In this document: piece by piece, positions 43,724 to 52,086 of the stretch | How positions within the stretch are numbered: position 1 is the stretch's first letter | How the letters are laid out: each line of letters opens with the position of its first letter | NCBI RefSeq assembly: GCF_002917105.1 | Contig: NZ_PQFZ01000024.1 | Span: forward strand, 1 to 64,000 | Reading direction: 5' to 3' | Length of the DNA stretch: 64,000 nucleotides | From: Allobosea psychrotolerans | Lineage (GTDB): Bacteria > Pseudomonadota > Alphaproteobacteria > Rhizobiales > Beijerinckiaceae | Made by a program: the position numbers and the translations under genes | The notes under the pieces: generated by a model | The model's database searches: none | Told to the model about the DNA's origin: nothing | The model's input: only the letters and a program-made list of their open reading frames with translations

Positions 43724-44422
43724 ATGGGATATGTCTTCGACCTGCGTGGCGTGCTCAGCGGCCAGTATCTCGACTGGTTCGTGATCGGCGTCGCCACCAC
43801 GCTCGCCTTGACCTGCGTCGCCTGGTGCCTTGCCATGGCGATGGGGATCATCCTGACCCTGATAAGGATGATCCCGCTGCCGCCGCTCGGCTGGTTCGTT
43901 GCGCTCTATGTCGAGTATCACCGCAACGTGCCGCTCCTGGTGCAGATCCTCATCTGGTATTTCGGCGTCCCTTCGCTGCTGCCGCGCCCGGCCAGGCAAT
44001 GGATCAACGCCCATCACGGCGAGTTCCTGCTGGCGGCGATCGCGCTCGGGCTCGCCTCGGCAGCCTATATCGCCGAGGATATTCGCAGCGGCATCCGCTC
44101 GATCCCCAAGGCGCAATATGAGGCGGCGCGCTCGATCGGCTTCGGCTATCTCGGCGCCATGGGCTATGTCGTGCTGCCGCAGGCGATGCGGATCGCGATC
44201 CCGCCTTTGATCAACCAGACCCTGCTGCTGTTCAAGAACACCAGCCTCGCCATGGCGATCGGCGTCGGTGAACTGACCTACCGCACGCGCGAGGTCGAGA
44301 GCTACACCTTCAAGACCTTCGAGGCCTTCGCGGTCGCCACCGTGATCTATCTCCTGATCTCCTTCGGCATCATGGCGCTGGGTTCCTATTCGGATCGCCG
44401 CCTCAAGCTCGAGACGCGCTGA
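43724..44422 (+). CDS. Amino acid ABC transporter, permease 1
   Basis: A 232-residue HisMQ-type permease with about five TM helices and the EAA loop YEAARSIGFGYLGAMGYVVLPQAMRIAIPPL. FKNTSLAMAIGVGELTYRTREVE is typical of GltJ-like subunits of glutamate/aspartate importers, though specificity is set by the binding protein. Its stop and the next ATG share one base (TGATG). Confidence 0.92.
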   Translation: MGYVFDLRGVLSGQYLDWFVIGVATTLALTCVAWCLAMAMGIILTLIRMIPLPPLGWFVALYVEYHRNVPLLVQILIWYFGVPSLLPRPARQWINAHHGEFLLAAIALGLASAAYIAEDIRSGIRSIPKAQYEAARSIGFGYLGAMGYVVLPQAMRIAIPPLINQTLLLFKNTSLAMAIGVGELTYRTREVESYTFKTFEAFAVATVIYLLISFGIMALGSYSDRRLKLETR

Positions 44423-45132
44423 TGCTGGAGATCCTCGAGAACAACTGGCTGCTCTTCCTCGTCGGCCAGTACCCGCACGGGCCGCTCGGCGGCCTGACCA
44501 TGACGCTGTTCATGGCGGCAACCGCGCTTGCCCTGTGCTTTCCCTTCGCCATCGCGCTGGCGCTCGCCCGGCTCAGCCCCTATCGCTGGCTGCGCCTGCC
44601 GGCCACCGCGATCGTGCATACGGTGCGCGGCCTGCCGCTGATCATGTTCATCTTCTGGACCTATTTCGTCTCGCCGCTGGTGATCGGGCGCGCGGTCGGC
44701 GGGGTCGAGACGCTCGTCATCGCGCTCGTGGTCTATGAGGCGGCCTATCTCTCCGAGATCATCCGCGCCGGCATCGAGGGCCTGCCGGCGGGCCAGGTCG
44801 AGGCCGCCAAGTCGCTCGGGCTGCGCTACTGGCCGACCACCTTCAAGGTCGTGCTGCCGCAGGCGCTGCACAACATGCTGCCGAGCATGGTCAGCCAGTT
44901 CGTCTCGACCATCAAGGAAACCTCGCTCGGCTACGTCATCAGCGCCCATGAGGTGACCTTCGCGGCGAGCCAGGTGAACAATGTGCTGCTGACCCAGCCC
45001 TTCGAGGTCTATGGCATCCTGGCGCTGACCTATTTCGTGCTGTGCTTCGCCTTGACCTCGCTCGCCCGCTTCATCGAGCGGCGCACCTCGTCGGGGCGCG
45101 GCGGGGCGCCTGGCGTCATCGTCGCGGCATGA
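44422..45132 (+). CDS. Amino acid ABC transporter, permease 2
   Basis: A 236-residue HisMQ-type permease, the GltK-like partner: TVRGLPLIMFIFWTYF, the EAA loop VEAAKSLGLRYWPTTFKVVLPQALHNMLPSM and IKETSLGYVISAHEVTFAA. With permease 1 it forms the heterodimeric membrane channel. The stop at 45130-45132 lies 8 bp before the ATPase start. Confidence 0.92.
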   Translation: MLEILENNWLLFLVGQYPHGPLGGLTMTLFMAATALALCFPFAIALALARLSPYRWLRLPATAIVHTVRGLPLIMFIFWTYFVSPLVIGRAVGGVETLVIALVVYEAAYLSEIIRAGIEGLPAGQVEAAKSLGLRYWPTTFKVVLPQALHNMLPSMVSQFVSTIKETSLGYVISAHEVTFAASQVNNVLLTQPFEVYGILALTYFVLCFALTSLARFIERRTSSGRGGAPGVIVAA

Positions 45133-45140
45133 GGCAAACC

Positions 45141-45881
45141 ATGATCCGGTTCGAGAATGTCGATAAATGGTTCGGGCCGATGCAGGCGCTCGCCGGCGTC
45201 TCCGGCGAGGTCGGCCGCGGCGAGGTCAAGGTGCTGGTCGGCCCCTCCGGCTCCGGCAAATCGACCCTGATCCGCACGGTGACGCGGCTGGAGACGATCC
45301 AGGGCGGGCGCGTGCTGGTCGACGGCACCGATGTCGGCTCCCGCGGCGTCGACATCAATCGCTTACGCCAGCGCGTCGGCTTCGTCTTCCAGGCCTACAA
45401 CCTGTTCCCGCATCTCTCCGCGATCGGCAACATCACGCTGGGCCTGACCAAACTGCGCGGGATGGGCAAGGCGGAAGCGCGCGAGCGGGGCCTGGCCGAA
45501 CTCGCCCGCGTCGGGCTGGCCGAGAAGGCCGACGAAATGCCGGGCCGGCTCTCGGGCGGCCAGCGCCAACGCGTCGCCATCGCCCGCTCGCTCGCCATGG
45601 ATCCGCAGGTCATGCTGTTCGACGAGCCGACCTCGGCGCTCGATCCGGAAATGGTCGGCGAAGTCCTTGCCGCCATGAAGCAGCTCGCCACCAGCGGCAT
45701 GACCATGATCTGCGTCACCCATGAGATGGGTTTTGCGCGCGAGGTCGCCGACGAGATCTGGTTCATGGAAGGCGGCGCGGTGATTGAGCGCGGCAAGCCG
45801 GCCGAGCTCACCGGCACATCGGCGCATTCCCGCCTCCAGGCCTTTCTCGCCTCCACCAGCCATGGCGGCAGCGCGGCGTGA
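45141..45881 (+). CDS. Amino acid ABC transporter, ATP-binding protein
   Basis: A 246-residue GlnQ/HisP-type ATPase. The start at 45141 is preferred because a GAGG lies exactly 6 nt upstream; the ATG at 45129 overlaps the permease stop. Walker A GPSGSGKST, Q-loop FVFQAYNLFPHLSAIGN, signature LSGGQRQRVAIARSL, Walker B VMLFDEPTSALDPE and VTHEMGFAREVADE are intact. It completes the importer. Confidence 0.92.
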   Translation: MIRFENVDKWFGPMQALAGVSGEVGRGEVKVLVGPSGSGKSTLIRTVTRLETIQGGRVLVDGTDVGSRGVDINRLRQRVGFVFQAYNLFPHLSAIGNITLGLTKLRGMGKAEARERGLAELARVGLAEKADEMPGRLSGGQRQRVAIARSLAMDPQVMLFDEPTSALDPEMVGEVLAAMKQLATSGMTMICVTHEMGFAREVADEIWFMEGGAVIERGKPAELTGTSAHSRLQAFLASTSHGGSAA

Positions 45882-46028
45882 GGGCGATCACGGGCGGGCT
45901 GACCGCTCGCGGCGACCGATCTTGAGGCCAGCAATCGGCTCGGACGACTCCCTGAAAATTGCTAGCGTCCCGCTCCGTCTGCGCCGATGTTCAGACGCGC
46001 CCATAATCGACGGCCTCAAGAGCAAAAC

Positions 46029-46442
46029 ATGACCGCGACGGACATCACCCGCATCCCCAACAAGACGCTTCCCACCAAGTCGGCCGTGGCGGTCTACCAT
46101 TTGCCGGGCGGCGGCGGCTTCCTCTGGGCGGTTGCGACCTCGCCTGACCGCAGGCACGATATCAAGGCGCAAACGCTGGGCGCGCTGGGCGTCATCGAGG
46201 TCTATCTCAGGGATGCCGGCCTCGACCGCACGCGCATCGTCAAGGCGGAGATCGTGGTGACCGATCACGACAACAAGCCGGCTTTCGACGAAGCCTGGTC
46301 GAGCTGGATGCCGGCCGGGTACGGACCCGTGCGCTCCTTCGTGCAGTCGGTGATGCCCGAAGGCGACCTGATCGAGATCATCATCACCGCCGCCCTGCCC
46401 CCGACCACCTCGGAGCAGCAGGCAGGCGGGGATGCCCGCTAG
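46029..46442 (+). CDS. RidA family protein (enamine/imine deaminase)
   Basis: A 137-residue YjgF/YER057c/UK114-fold protein, starting at 46029 (an upstream ATG at 45987 has no ribosome site). The C-terminal motif GYGPVRSFVQSVMPEGDLIEIIITAAL retains the Arg that binds the 2-imino/oxo acid carboxylate in RidA. Such trimers hydrolyse reactive enamines released by PLP enzymes, which suits the aminotransferase in the same cluster. It starts 147 bp after the ATPase gene, so it could have its own promoter. Confidence 0.85.
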   Translation: MTATDITRIPNKTLPTKSAVAVYHLPGGGGFLWAVATSPDRRHDIKAQTLGALGVIEVYLRDAGLDRTRIVKAEIVVTDHDNKPAFDEAWSSWMPAGYGPVRSFVQSVMPEGDLIEIIITAALPPTTSEQQAGGDAR

Positions 46443-46472
46443 AACCGGATGATCTCAAATGGCCTGCTGCCT

Positions 46473-46496
46473 GTCCACGAAACCGGCGGCAGGCCA
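46473..46496. mobile_element. Relic of an insertion-sequence end
   Basis: GTCCACGAAACCGGCGGCAG followed by GCCA matches 63617-63640 at 21 of 24 positions, all three differences being transitions. The copy at 63617 lies directly outside a transposase fragment, so this is probably the lone terminal repeat left by a decayed element of the same family. No transposase remains nearby. Confidence 0.45.
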
Positions 46497-46538
46497 GATA
46501 AGACGAGGGTGACGATCCTGACCGATCAGGTTTGCCGA

Positions 46539-46754
46539 TCAGGCGGCGCGACGGGGCGCCACTTCAGGTGGCGTGCCGTCCTTGATGGCGCCTCTGATCT
46601 GGTCCCGCAGTTCGGGCGTGTCCTGATGCCCGTGCACGGCCACAGCATGCTGCACAGCCACCTCCAGGAGTTCGCTCTCGGTATCGGCGGTAATCGCGAC
46701 CGAGCACTTCATCTCGCTCGGGAATTCGCGGCAGTCGATGAACTTGCGTCCCAT
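46539..46754 (-). CDS. DUF1059 family small protein
   Basis: A 71-residue protein starting MGRKFIDCREFPSEMKCSVA, which matches the DUF1059 family along its full length: the two conserved cysteines (Cys8, Cys17), ESELLEVAVQHAVAVHGHQD and TPELRDQIRGAI. The function of the family is unknown; the paired Cys and His suggest metal binding, but this is only a guess. It is a single-gene unit transcribed away from the peptide-transporter cluster. Confidence 0.88.
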   Translation of the reverse strand: MGRKFIDCREFPSEMKCSVAITADTESELLEVAVQHAVAVHGHQDTPELRDQIRGAIKDGTPPEVAPRRAA

Positions 46755-46964
46755 GTCATCCTCCCCAATCGGAAGATATCAAGCACGCTCCCATCACGTC
46801 GAATGAGAGCTACCTAGTTCACATTAAGCTTACGCAGGTTCCTTGGCAAATTCCGACAACAACAGACACCGGTCAATTTGCTGCAGACCAGGCACAACTT
46901 CCAGTTGTCGAAGCATTCACTCTGGAGATGGCCAAGGCGTTCTTACGCCCTGAAGACGCAACGC

Positions 46965-47064
46965 TAGAGCCGTTTCCGATCCAATTGGATCATCAAACAG
47001 CTCTATCTCTCTGTCATAAAGCGCCTTCTTCGCGCTAACTGGCACCCACTTCGCTCGAAAGCGC
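46965..47064. repeat. Rhizobiales-type intergenic palindromic repeat, copy 2 (diverged)
   Basis: The right half GCGCCTTCTTCGCGC...CGAAAGCGC (47021-47064), with the phrase ACCCACTTCGCTCGAAA, corresponds to 14901-14944, and the left half is a degenerate version of 14850-14881. It occupies part of the 398-bp gap between the DUF1059 gene and the peptide-binding protein gene. The rest of that gap (46755-46964, 47065-47152) is non-coding and somewhat AT-richer, with nothing else recognisable. Confidence 0.65.
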
Positions 47065-47152
47065 GCCAGCCGTTGCGGAGTTCGTCTCGCAATATCCAAA
47101 CATCCAATTGGACATCCCCCCGGATGTCCCCAGGATGGCGGTGGCAGCCCCC

Positions 47153-48868
47153 TCACCGGGCTCGCGACCAGCCGGCCACGTCCCACAATTCGCTGTCCCA
47201 GGGGTTCATCGAAACCCCGTTGAGCGACTTGGCAGCGCCCGAGATATTGCCGCGATGCACGAGCGGGATCACCGTGTAGGACTGCACCAGCATATCGTTC
47301 ATCTTGCGCGCGAGCTCGGCCCGGGCGGTGATCCCATCGGTCTTCCGCAACACCTGCGACAAGGCATCGTAATCCTGCGAGCAATAGCGCGGCATGTTGC
47401 TGCCCTGCCATTGCGTGACCGGGGACGGGATCGCCGCGCAGGTCCATTTGTTCAGGTAGGATTCCTGGTCGAGGCCCTTCGAGTTGTCGGTGTACATCTC
47501 GACATCGGCGTAGAACTTCTGCCGCGTATCCGGGTTGCCGGCATCGCCGCCGAAAAAGACCGAGCCGCTGACATTGCGAAGATCGACGCTGACGCCGAGC
47601 CCCTTCCAATATTCCTTCAGCATGGCCTGGGTGTCCTGCCGCACCCCGCTGGTCGAGGTCAGGAAGGACAGCTTCAGCTTCTGTCCGCCCTTCTCGCGGA
47701 TGCCGTCGGCGCCGGGCTTCCATCCCGCCTCGTCCAGCAAGGCCTTGGCGGCTGCGGCATTGGGCGCCAGGCAGCCGTCATTGGCCGTCGAGACATATTG
47801 CGCCGGCGCCGGCACGACATTGCAGGTCGCTTTGCCCTGATCGCCATAGAGAACCTCCGCGATTTCGGCCCGGTCGATGGCAAGGGACAGCGCCTTGCGC
47901 ACGCGGATGTCGCTCAGGATCTTGTTCGGGCCGCCCGCCACGGTCGAGCGCTTGTCACCCAGATCCGCTCCGGGATCGGTCAGATTCAGGAAGAGGTATT
48001 CGACCATCGAGCCGAAGGCCGTAACCGGCCGCGCCTTGCCCGCCGAGGTCAGTTTCGCCAGGACGTCGGGCGCCAGCTGCAGGTTCCAGGCGTAATCGGT
48101 TTCGCCCGTCTCGAAGACGGCCCGCGCGGCCGACATCGCGTCGCCCCCGCCCTTGATCGTCACGCCCGAGAAATGCGGCTTGTCGGCTTCGCGATAGGCC
48201 GGGTTCATCGCGTAGACGACGACGTCGTTCGGCTTGAAGTCCTTGACCCTGTAGGGGCCGGTGCCGATCGGCGCGAAATTCTGCGCGGTGCAGGAGGCGA
48301 TCTTGGCGCCCATGCAGTCCTTGAACTGCGCTTCCTGCAGGATCGGCGTGGTCGAGCTGACGAACGGCACATAGGGATAGGGCGTCGGCTGCGCGAACCG
48401 GATCTCGATCGTCAGCTCGTCCTTGGCCACCACATCCTTGATCCCGTCGAAGGCGTTCGAGGCCGCGCAGCCTGCCCCCGTGGCGGTGCAGTATTTCCAG
48501 GTGAAGACCACGTCCTTCGCGGAAAAGGCGCTGCCATCCGACCATTTGACGCCGGGACGCAGCTTCCAGGTGATCATCGTCATGTCGGCCAGGATGCCGC
48601 CATTCTCCTTCGTCGGGATCTCTGCCGCCAGCAGCGGCACCAGCGTGCCCTGCGGATCGAACCGCGCGAGAGGCTCGACCACCAGCGCCGCGGCATCGAC
48701 CTCCTTGCCGATCCCCGACAGATAGGGGTTCAGCGTGGACGCGGCCTGCCAGTAGAAGATCTTCAGATCCCCGTCCGAACCCCGCTCCGCCTGCGCGGCG
48801 AACGGCAACAGCACAAGCGCGGCCGTGGTCAAGAACTTCGCCTTGGTCAACAACTTGGCCATGCTCAT
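47153..48868 (-). CDS. Peptide/opine-type ABC transporter, substrate-binding protein (family 5)
   Basis: A 571-residue periplasmic binding protein of the DppA/OppA class. The start at 48868 has GGAG 8 nt upstream. The signal peptide ends FAAQA-E (about residue 27). Family 5 features: LKIFYWQAASTLNPYLSGIG, WKLRPGVKWSDGSAFSAKDVVFTWKY, APIGTGPYRVKDF and KALSLAIDRAEIAEVLY. Several paired cysteines in the mature part (for example TATGAGCAAS, KDCMGAKIASC) are unusual and may form disulfides. It is transcribed alone, divergently from the RpiR regulator; the permeases and ATPase are encoded further on. Confidence 0.92.
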   Translation of the reverse strand: MSMAKLLTKAKFLTTAALVLLPFAAQAERGSDGDLKIFYWQAASTLNPYLSGIGKEVDAAALVVEPLARFDPQGTLVPLLAAEIPTKENGGILADMTMITWKLRPGVKWSDGSAFSAKDVVFTWKYCTATGAGCAASNAFDGIKDVVAKDELTIEIRFAQPTPYPYVPFVSSTTPILQEAQFKDCMGAKIASCTAQNFAPIGTGPYRVKDFKPNDVVVYAMNPAYREADKPHFSGVTIKGGGDAMSAARAVFETGETDYAWNLQLAPDVLAKLTSAGKARPVTAFGSMVEYLFLNLTDPGADLGDKRSTVAGGPNKILSDIRVRKALSLAIDRAEIAEVLYGDQGKATCNVVPAPAQYVSTANDGCLAPNAAAAKALLDEAGWKPGADGIREKGGQKLKLSFLTSTSGVRQDTQAMLKEYWKGLGVSVDLRNVSGSVFFGGDAGNPDTRQKFYADVEMYTDNSKGLDQESYLNKWTCAAIPSPVTQWQGSNMPRYCSQDYDALSQVLRKTDGITARAELARKMNDMLVQSYTVIPLVHRGNISGAAKSLNGVSMNPWDSELWDVAGWSRAR

Positions 48869-48943
48869 TCCGTTCTCTCCTGTTGCCGGCCCCGTTCGCC
48901 TGCTGGGCTCCCAAGCGAGGGACAGTCCGACGCGCATTGCTTG

Positions 48944-48992
48944 TTGTAACATACTGTGCAAGAGGCTTGATTTGAGTCAATATGTAATAAAG
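48944..48992. promoter_or_regulatory. Putative RpiR operator, copy 1
   Basis: AGTCAATATGTAA (48975-48987) is identical to 54149-54161 in the other divergent promoter of this cluster. In both, TGCAAG precedes it by 12-13 bp. An inverted partner TTGTAACATA lies at 48944-48953. It is placed in the 133-bp gap between the binding-protein and regulator genes, immediately before the regulator's ATG. Confidence 0.65.
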
Positions 48993-49001
48993 AATACAGG
49001 A

Positions 49002-49865
49002 ATGGCCGCACCGCCCCTTTTCGACAGGATTCGCAGCGAAGCCCGGTCGACGGCCGAGCGGAAGGTCGCCTCGGTTCTGCTCGAAGGCTACCCGACGCGC
49101 GCACTTGCGACGGTCGAGGTGCTGGCGAAGCAGGCCTCGGTCAGCGCGCCGACGGTGCTGCGCTTCCTCACCAAGATCGGCTTCTCGCGCTTCGCCGATT
49201 TCCAGGCCGCGGCGATCGCCGATGTCGAGCGCCAGCTCGGCTCGCCGCTGAACAATATCCGCTCGGAAGCACCGGCTGAGGCACCCCATCATATCTACCA
49301 GCGCACCCTGCTGATGCAGGCCGAGGCGCTGCACCTCGCAGCCGCCCAGGCGATGCCGGCGGAATTCGATGCGATCGTCGACCTGCTGGTGTCCCCCCGG
49401 GCGACGATCAAGCTGCTGGGCGGGCGCTACAGCCAGAACCTCGCGCAGCGGCTGGCGACGCAGCTTGGCCAGTTGCGGCCCGGCGTCGTCTTCACCCCCC
49501 TCACCCTGGGTTTCGCCTATGACACGCTGGTCGATGCGGGGCCGCAGGACGTCTTCGTGATCTTCGACTATCGCCGCTACCAGAGCGAGCTTCTGACCTT
49601 CGCGCGCGGCGTAAGGCAAAGCGGCGCGCGCCTTTGCCTGTTCACCGACACCTGGCGTTCGCCCATAGCGGAACATGCCGATGCGGTGCTGACCTCGCCC
49701 GACGCCTCGACCTCGCCCTTCGGCTCGCGCGTCGTCGTCACCGCCCAGATCGAGGCGATCGTCGCCGCCATCAGCCTGCGCTGTCGCGATTCCAGCCGCG
49801 ACCGGCTCGCCCGGATCGAGGAGCTGCGCAACCTCGGAGCGACCGAGCCGTCCAAGGAGAGCTGA
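49002..49865 (+). CDS. MurR/RpiR-family transcriptional regulator
   Basis: A 287-residue regulator: N-terminal helix-turn-helix of the RpiR type (residues about 1-77: TVEVLAKQASVSAPTVLRFLTKIGFSRFADFQ) and a SIS sugar-isomerase-like effector domain (about 115-265, with LLGGRYSQNLAQRLATQLGQLRPGVVF). The start at 49002 is preceded only by a close AGGA, so initiation may be weak. It sits between the binding-protein gene and the amidohydrolase, and the shared motif in both divergent promoters makes it the likely cluster regulator. The ligand is unknown and need not be a sugar. Confidence 0.88.
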   Translation: MAAPPLFDRIRSEARSTAERKVASVLLEGYPTRALATVEVLAKQASVSAPTVLRFLTKIGFSRFADFQAAAIADVERQLGSPLNNIRSEAPAEAPHHIYQRTLLMQAEALHLAAAQAMPAEFDAIVDLLVSPRATIKLLGGRYSQNLAQRLATQLGQLRPGVVFTPLTLGFAYDTLVDAGPQDVFVIFDYRRYQSELLTFARGVRQSGARLCLFTDTWRSPIAEHADAVLTSPDASTSPFGSRVVVTAQIEAIVAAISLRCRDSSRDRLARIEELRNLGATEPSKES

Positions 49866-49888
49866 CCTCCCGTGATTTCGGACTTCAC

Positions 49889-50635
49889 ATGAATGCCAAT
49901 CCGCCGATCGTGCTGAACCCGCAAGGTCGCTTGCCCGGGGTGATCGCGGTCGATCATGCCGGCCGGTCGGTCCCGCCCGGGCTCGGCGAGCTCGGACTCG
50001 CCCCGGCCTGGCGCGACAGCCATTATTTCTGCGATCTGGGCGTGGCGGAACTCGCCCATGAGCTCGCTGCACGGATCGACGTGCCGATCGTGCTCTGCGA
50101 CGTCAGCCGCCTCGTGATCGACGTGAACCGCTGGGTCGATGATCCCCGCTCGATCGCCACGGCGCTCGAAGGCGCGCCGATCCCAGCGAATGCCGCCTTG
50201 TCCCCGGCCGAAAGAGAGGTCCGGCAAGAGGCCGTGTTCTGGCCCTATCACAAGCTGCTGGGTGCGATCTGGGAGCGCCAGACCGCGCGCCATCCGCGCC
50301 CCTTCCTCTTCGCGCTGCACAGCTGCACCCGCGTTTTCCAGGGCCAGCACCGTCCCTGGGATGGCGGCACGATCTGGCATGACGACGACGCCCTGTCGCG
50401 CCACCTGCTTGATCATCTCGGCAAGGAAGACGGCCTCGTCCTGGGGGACAACCAGCCCTATTCCGGCCAAAACGGTGTCTTCACGGTCGACTGGCACAGC
50501 TATGGCTCGGGCCTGCCGGCCTGCGGTTTCGAGGTGACGAACGACCTTCTCGAGACCGGGCCGGGCCGCGCGCGCTGGGCCAGCCGCCTGGCCGGGGCGC
50601 TGACAGCCGCCATCGACGATGGAGTCGCCGCGTGA
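49889..50635 (+). CDS. N-formylglutamate amidohydrolase family protein
   Basis: A 248-residue zinc-type hydrolase of the FGase family, removing a formyl (or similar) group from an N-acylated amino acid. It has DHAGRSVPPGLGELGL (His23), DVSRLVIDVNRWVDDPRS, FALHSCTRVFQG (with His) and DNQPYSGQNGVFTVDWH. Start at 49889, 23 bp after the regulator stop. No histidine-utilisation genes are near, so a role in the Hut pathway is unlikely. Next to a peptide importer and an amine oxidase, the substrate may be an imported N-formyl or N-acyl compound. Its stop overlaps the next GTG start. Confidence 0.85.
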   Translation: MNANPPIVLNPQGRLPGVIAVDHAGRSVPPGLGELGLAPAWRDSHYFCDLGVAELAHELAARIDVPIVLCDVSRLVIDVNRWVDDPRSIATALEGAPIPANAALSPAEREVRQEAVFWPYHKLLGAIWERQTARHPRPFLFALHSCTRVFQGQHRPWDGGTIWHDDDALSRHLLDHLGKEDGLVLGDNQPYSGQNGVFTVDWHSYGSGLPACGFEVTNDLLETGPGRARWASRLAGALTAAIDDGVAA

Positions 50636-51900
50636 CCCGGTTTTCCACCGAGCCGCCCTATGCGTTGACCGCCGTCGCCGCGCCAGTGACCGGGCGCCTC
50701 GCCGGCACGCGCGAGGTCGACATGGTCCTGGTCGGCGGCGGCTATGGCGGCCTGCTGACCGCGATCGAACTGGCCGAGGCCGGGGCCCGCGTCGCGGTGA
50801 TCGAGGCGCGCGAGATCGGCGCTGGCGGATCCGGGCGAAATCACGGCCAGTGCATCCCGGTGTTTGGCTATCTCGATCCCGCGACGCTGCCCGAAAAGGG
50901 CGTCGGGCTCCTCGCCGAGGCCGGAGCCCGGGTCTTCGATCGGATCGCGCGCCACGGCCTGCGCTGCGAGGCGGTGCAGAAGGGCACGCTCAGCGCGGCC
51001 TATAACGACCGGACGCTGGCTGCGACCCGGGCGGCGCAGGCGAAATACGCAGGCTACGGCAAGACCGAGCACTATCTCGACGCCGAGGAGGTCGCCGCGC
51101 TGACCGGCACGCGCGCCTTCCTGGGCGGGTGGGTCCATCGCGAGGGCGGCCATCTCAATCCGCTCGGTTATGCGCGCGAACTGGCGCGGCTTGCGCTTTC
51201 GCTCGGGGTCGAGGTCTTCACCGACAGCCCGATGACGGGTTTCTCGCACCGCGACGGCCGCTGGTGCGTCCGCACCCCCGAGGGCGAAGTCCGCGCAAGG
51301 ACCGTCGGCCTGACGACCGACGCCTATTCCACGGCCGCGATCCCCGGCGCGGTGACGCAGGGCTTCTTCCCGCTCACGAGCTACGCGGTCGCAAGCCGCC
51401 CGCTGACGGCCGAGGAACGCGCCAGCGTCATGCCGTCGGGCATGAATTTCGGCGACACCCATCACGACCCGATGTTCTTCCGCATCGACGCCTCCGGGCG
51501 GATCATCACCGGCGGCCTGCAGGAACCCGGGCGCGGCAGCCGCTTCGCCTATACGGCTGCCTTCATGACCCGCCGCCTGTCGCGCATCTGGCCTGTGCTC
51601 GCGGGGCTGGGCTGGGAGTTCATGTGGACCGGCACCGTCAGCATGGCCCTCGACCAGACGCCCTCGATCCAGCGCCTCGATGACGGGCTCTGGGCGCTTT
51701 CCGGCTGGTCCGGCCGGGGCGTACCGACCTCGGCCGCCCTGGCCTGCGCCTTCGCGCGTACCCTTGAAGATCCCGCGTCGGGGCTCGCCTGGTGGCCCCA
51801 GCGGCAACCGCCGCGGGTCGTCGCTCGCGCGCTGCTGGGGCGGATGGTGCAGCTGTGCCGTGGCCCGTTCAACCAATTGCGCGACCGAATGGAGGGCTGA
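50632..51900 (+). CDS. DAO-family FAD-dependent oxidoreductase (PuuB/ordL-like)
   Basis: A 422-residue flavoprotein starting at a GTG inside the GTGA overlap. FAD motif MVLVGGGYGGLLTAIELAEAGARVAVIEA (about 31-59), then GAGGSGRNHGQCIPVFG, the usual GxSGRNxG of gamma-glutamylputrescine oxidase-like proteins. The C-terminal flavin contact is ALSGWSGRGVPTSAALACAFA. It probably oxidises a secondary or primary amine, releasing an aldehyde and ammonia or amine, with H2O2. It is the last gene of the regulator-amidohydrolase-oxidase unit and is convergent with the permease genes; a palindromic repeat separates them. Confidence 0.88.
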   Translation: MTRFSTEPPYALTAVAAPVTGRLAGTREVDMVLVGGGYGGLLTAIELAEAGARVAVIEAREIGAGGSGRNHGQCIPVFGYLDPATLPEKGVGLLAEAGARVFDRIARHGLRCEAVQKGTLSAAYNDRTLAATRAAQAKYAGYGKTEHYLDAEEVAALTGTRAFLGGWVHREGGHLNPLGYARELARLALSLGVEVFTDSPMTGFSHRDGRWCVRTPEGEVRARTVGLTTDAYSTAAIPGAVTQGFFPLTSYAVASRPLTAEERASVMPSGMNFGDTHHDPMFFRIDASGRIITGGLQEPGRGSRFAYTAAFMTRRLSRIWPVLAGLGWEFMWTGTVSMALDQTPSIQRLDDGLWALSGWSGRGVPTSAALACAFARTLEDPASGLAWWPQRQPPRVVARALLGRMVQLCRGPFNQLRDRMEG

Positions 51901-51950
51901 AGGCCCCTCCCCTCGACGCCGCCCGGCTCAGCGACGGTTGGCCACTCCGC

Positions 51951-52067
51951 GAGCCCTCATCCTGAGGAGCGGGCGCAGCCCGCGTCTCGAAGGATGCTCC
52001 AGGAGGCTCCGGAACCATCTGGAGCATCCTTCGAGACGCCGCTGCGCGGCTCCTCAGGATGAGGGCT
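51951..52067. repeat. Palindromic repeat, copy 2, between convergent genes
   Basis: The left arm GAGCCCTCATCCTGAGGAGC (51951-51970) pairs with 52049-52067 over 19 bases. The inner arms (51982-51996 and 52025-52039) are identical to those of the copy at 43555-43675. Side hairpins differ slightly (GCGGGC-GCA-GCCCGC). Placed between two convergent stops, it may act as a bidirectional transcription end. Confidence 0.85.
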
Positions 52068-52086
52068 GGAGTTTCAAAAAGCTCTT

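Noticed and set aside
46449..46817. 122-codon open frame on the plus strand
   Set aside because: It is antisense to the DUF1059 gene, whose product is a recognisable conserved family.
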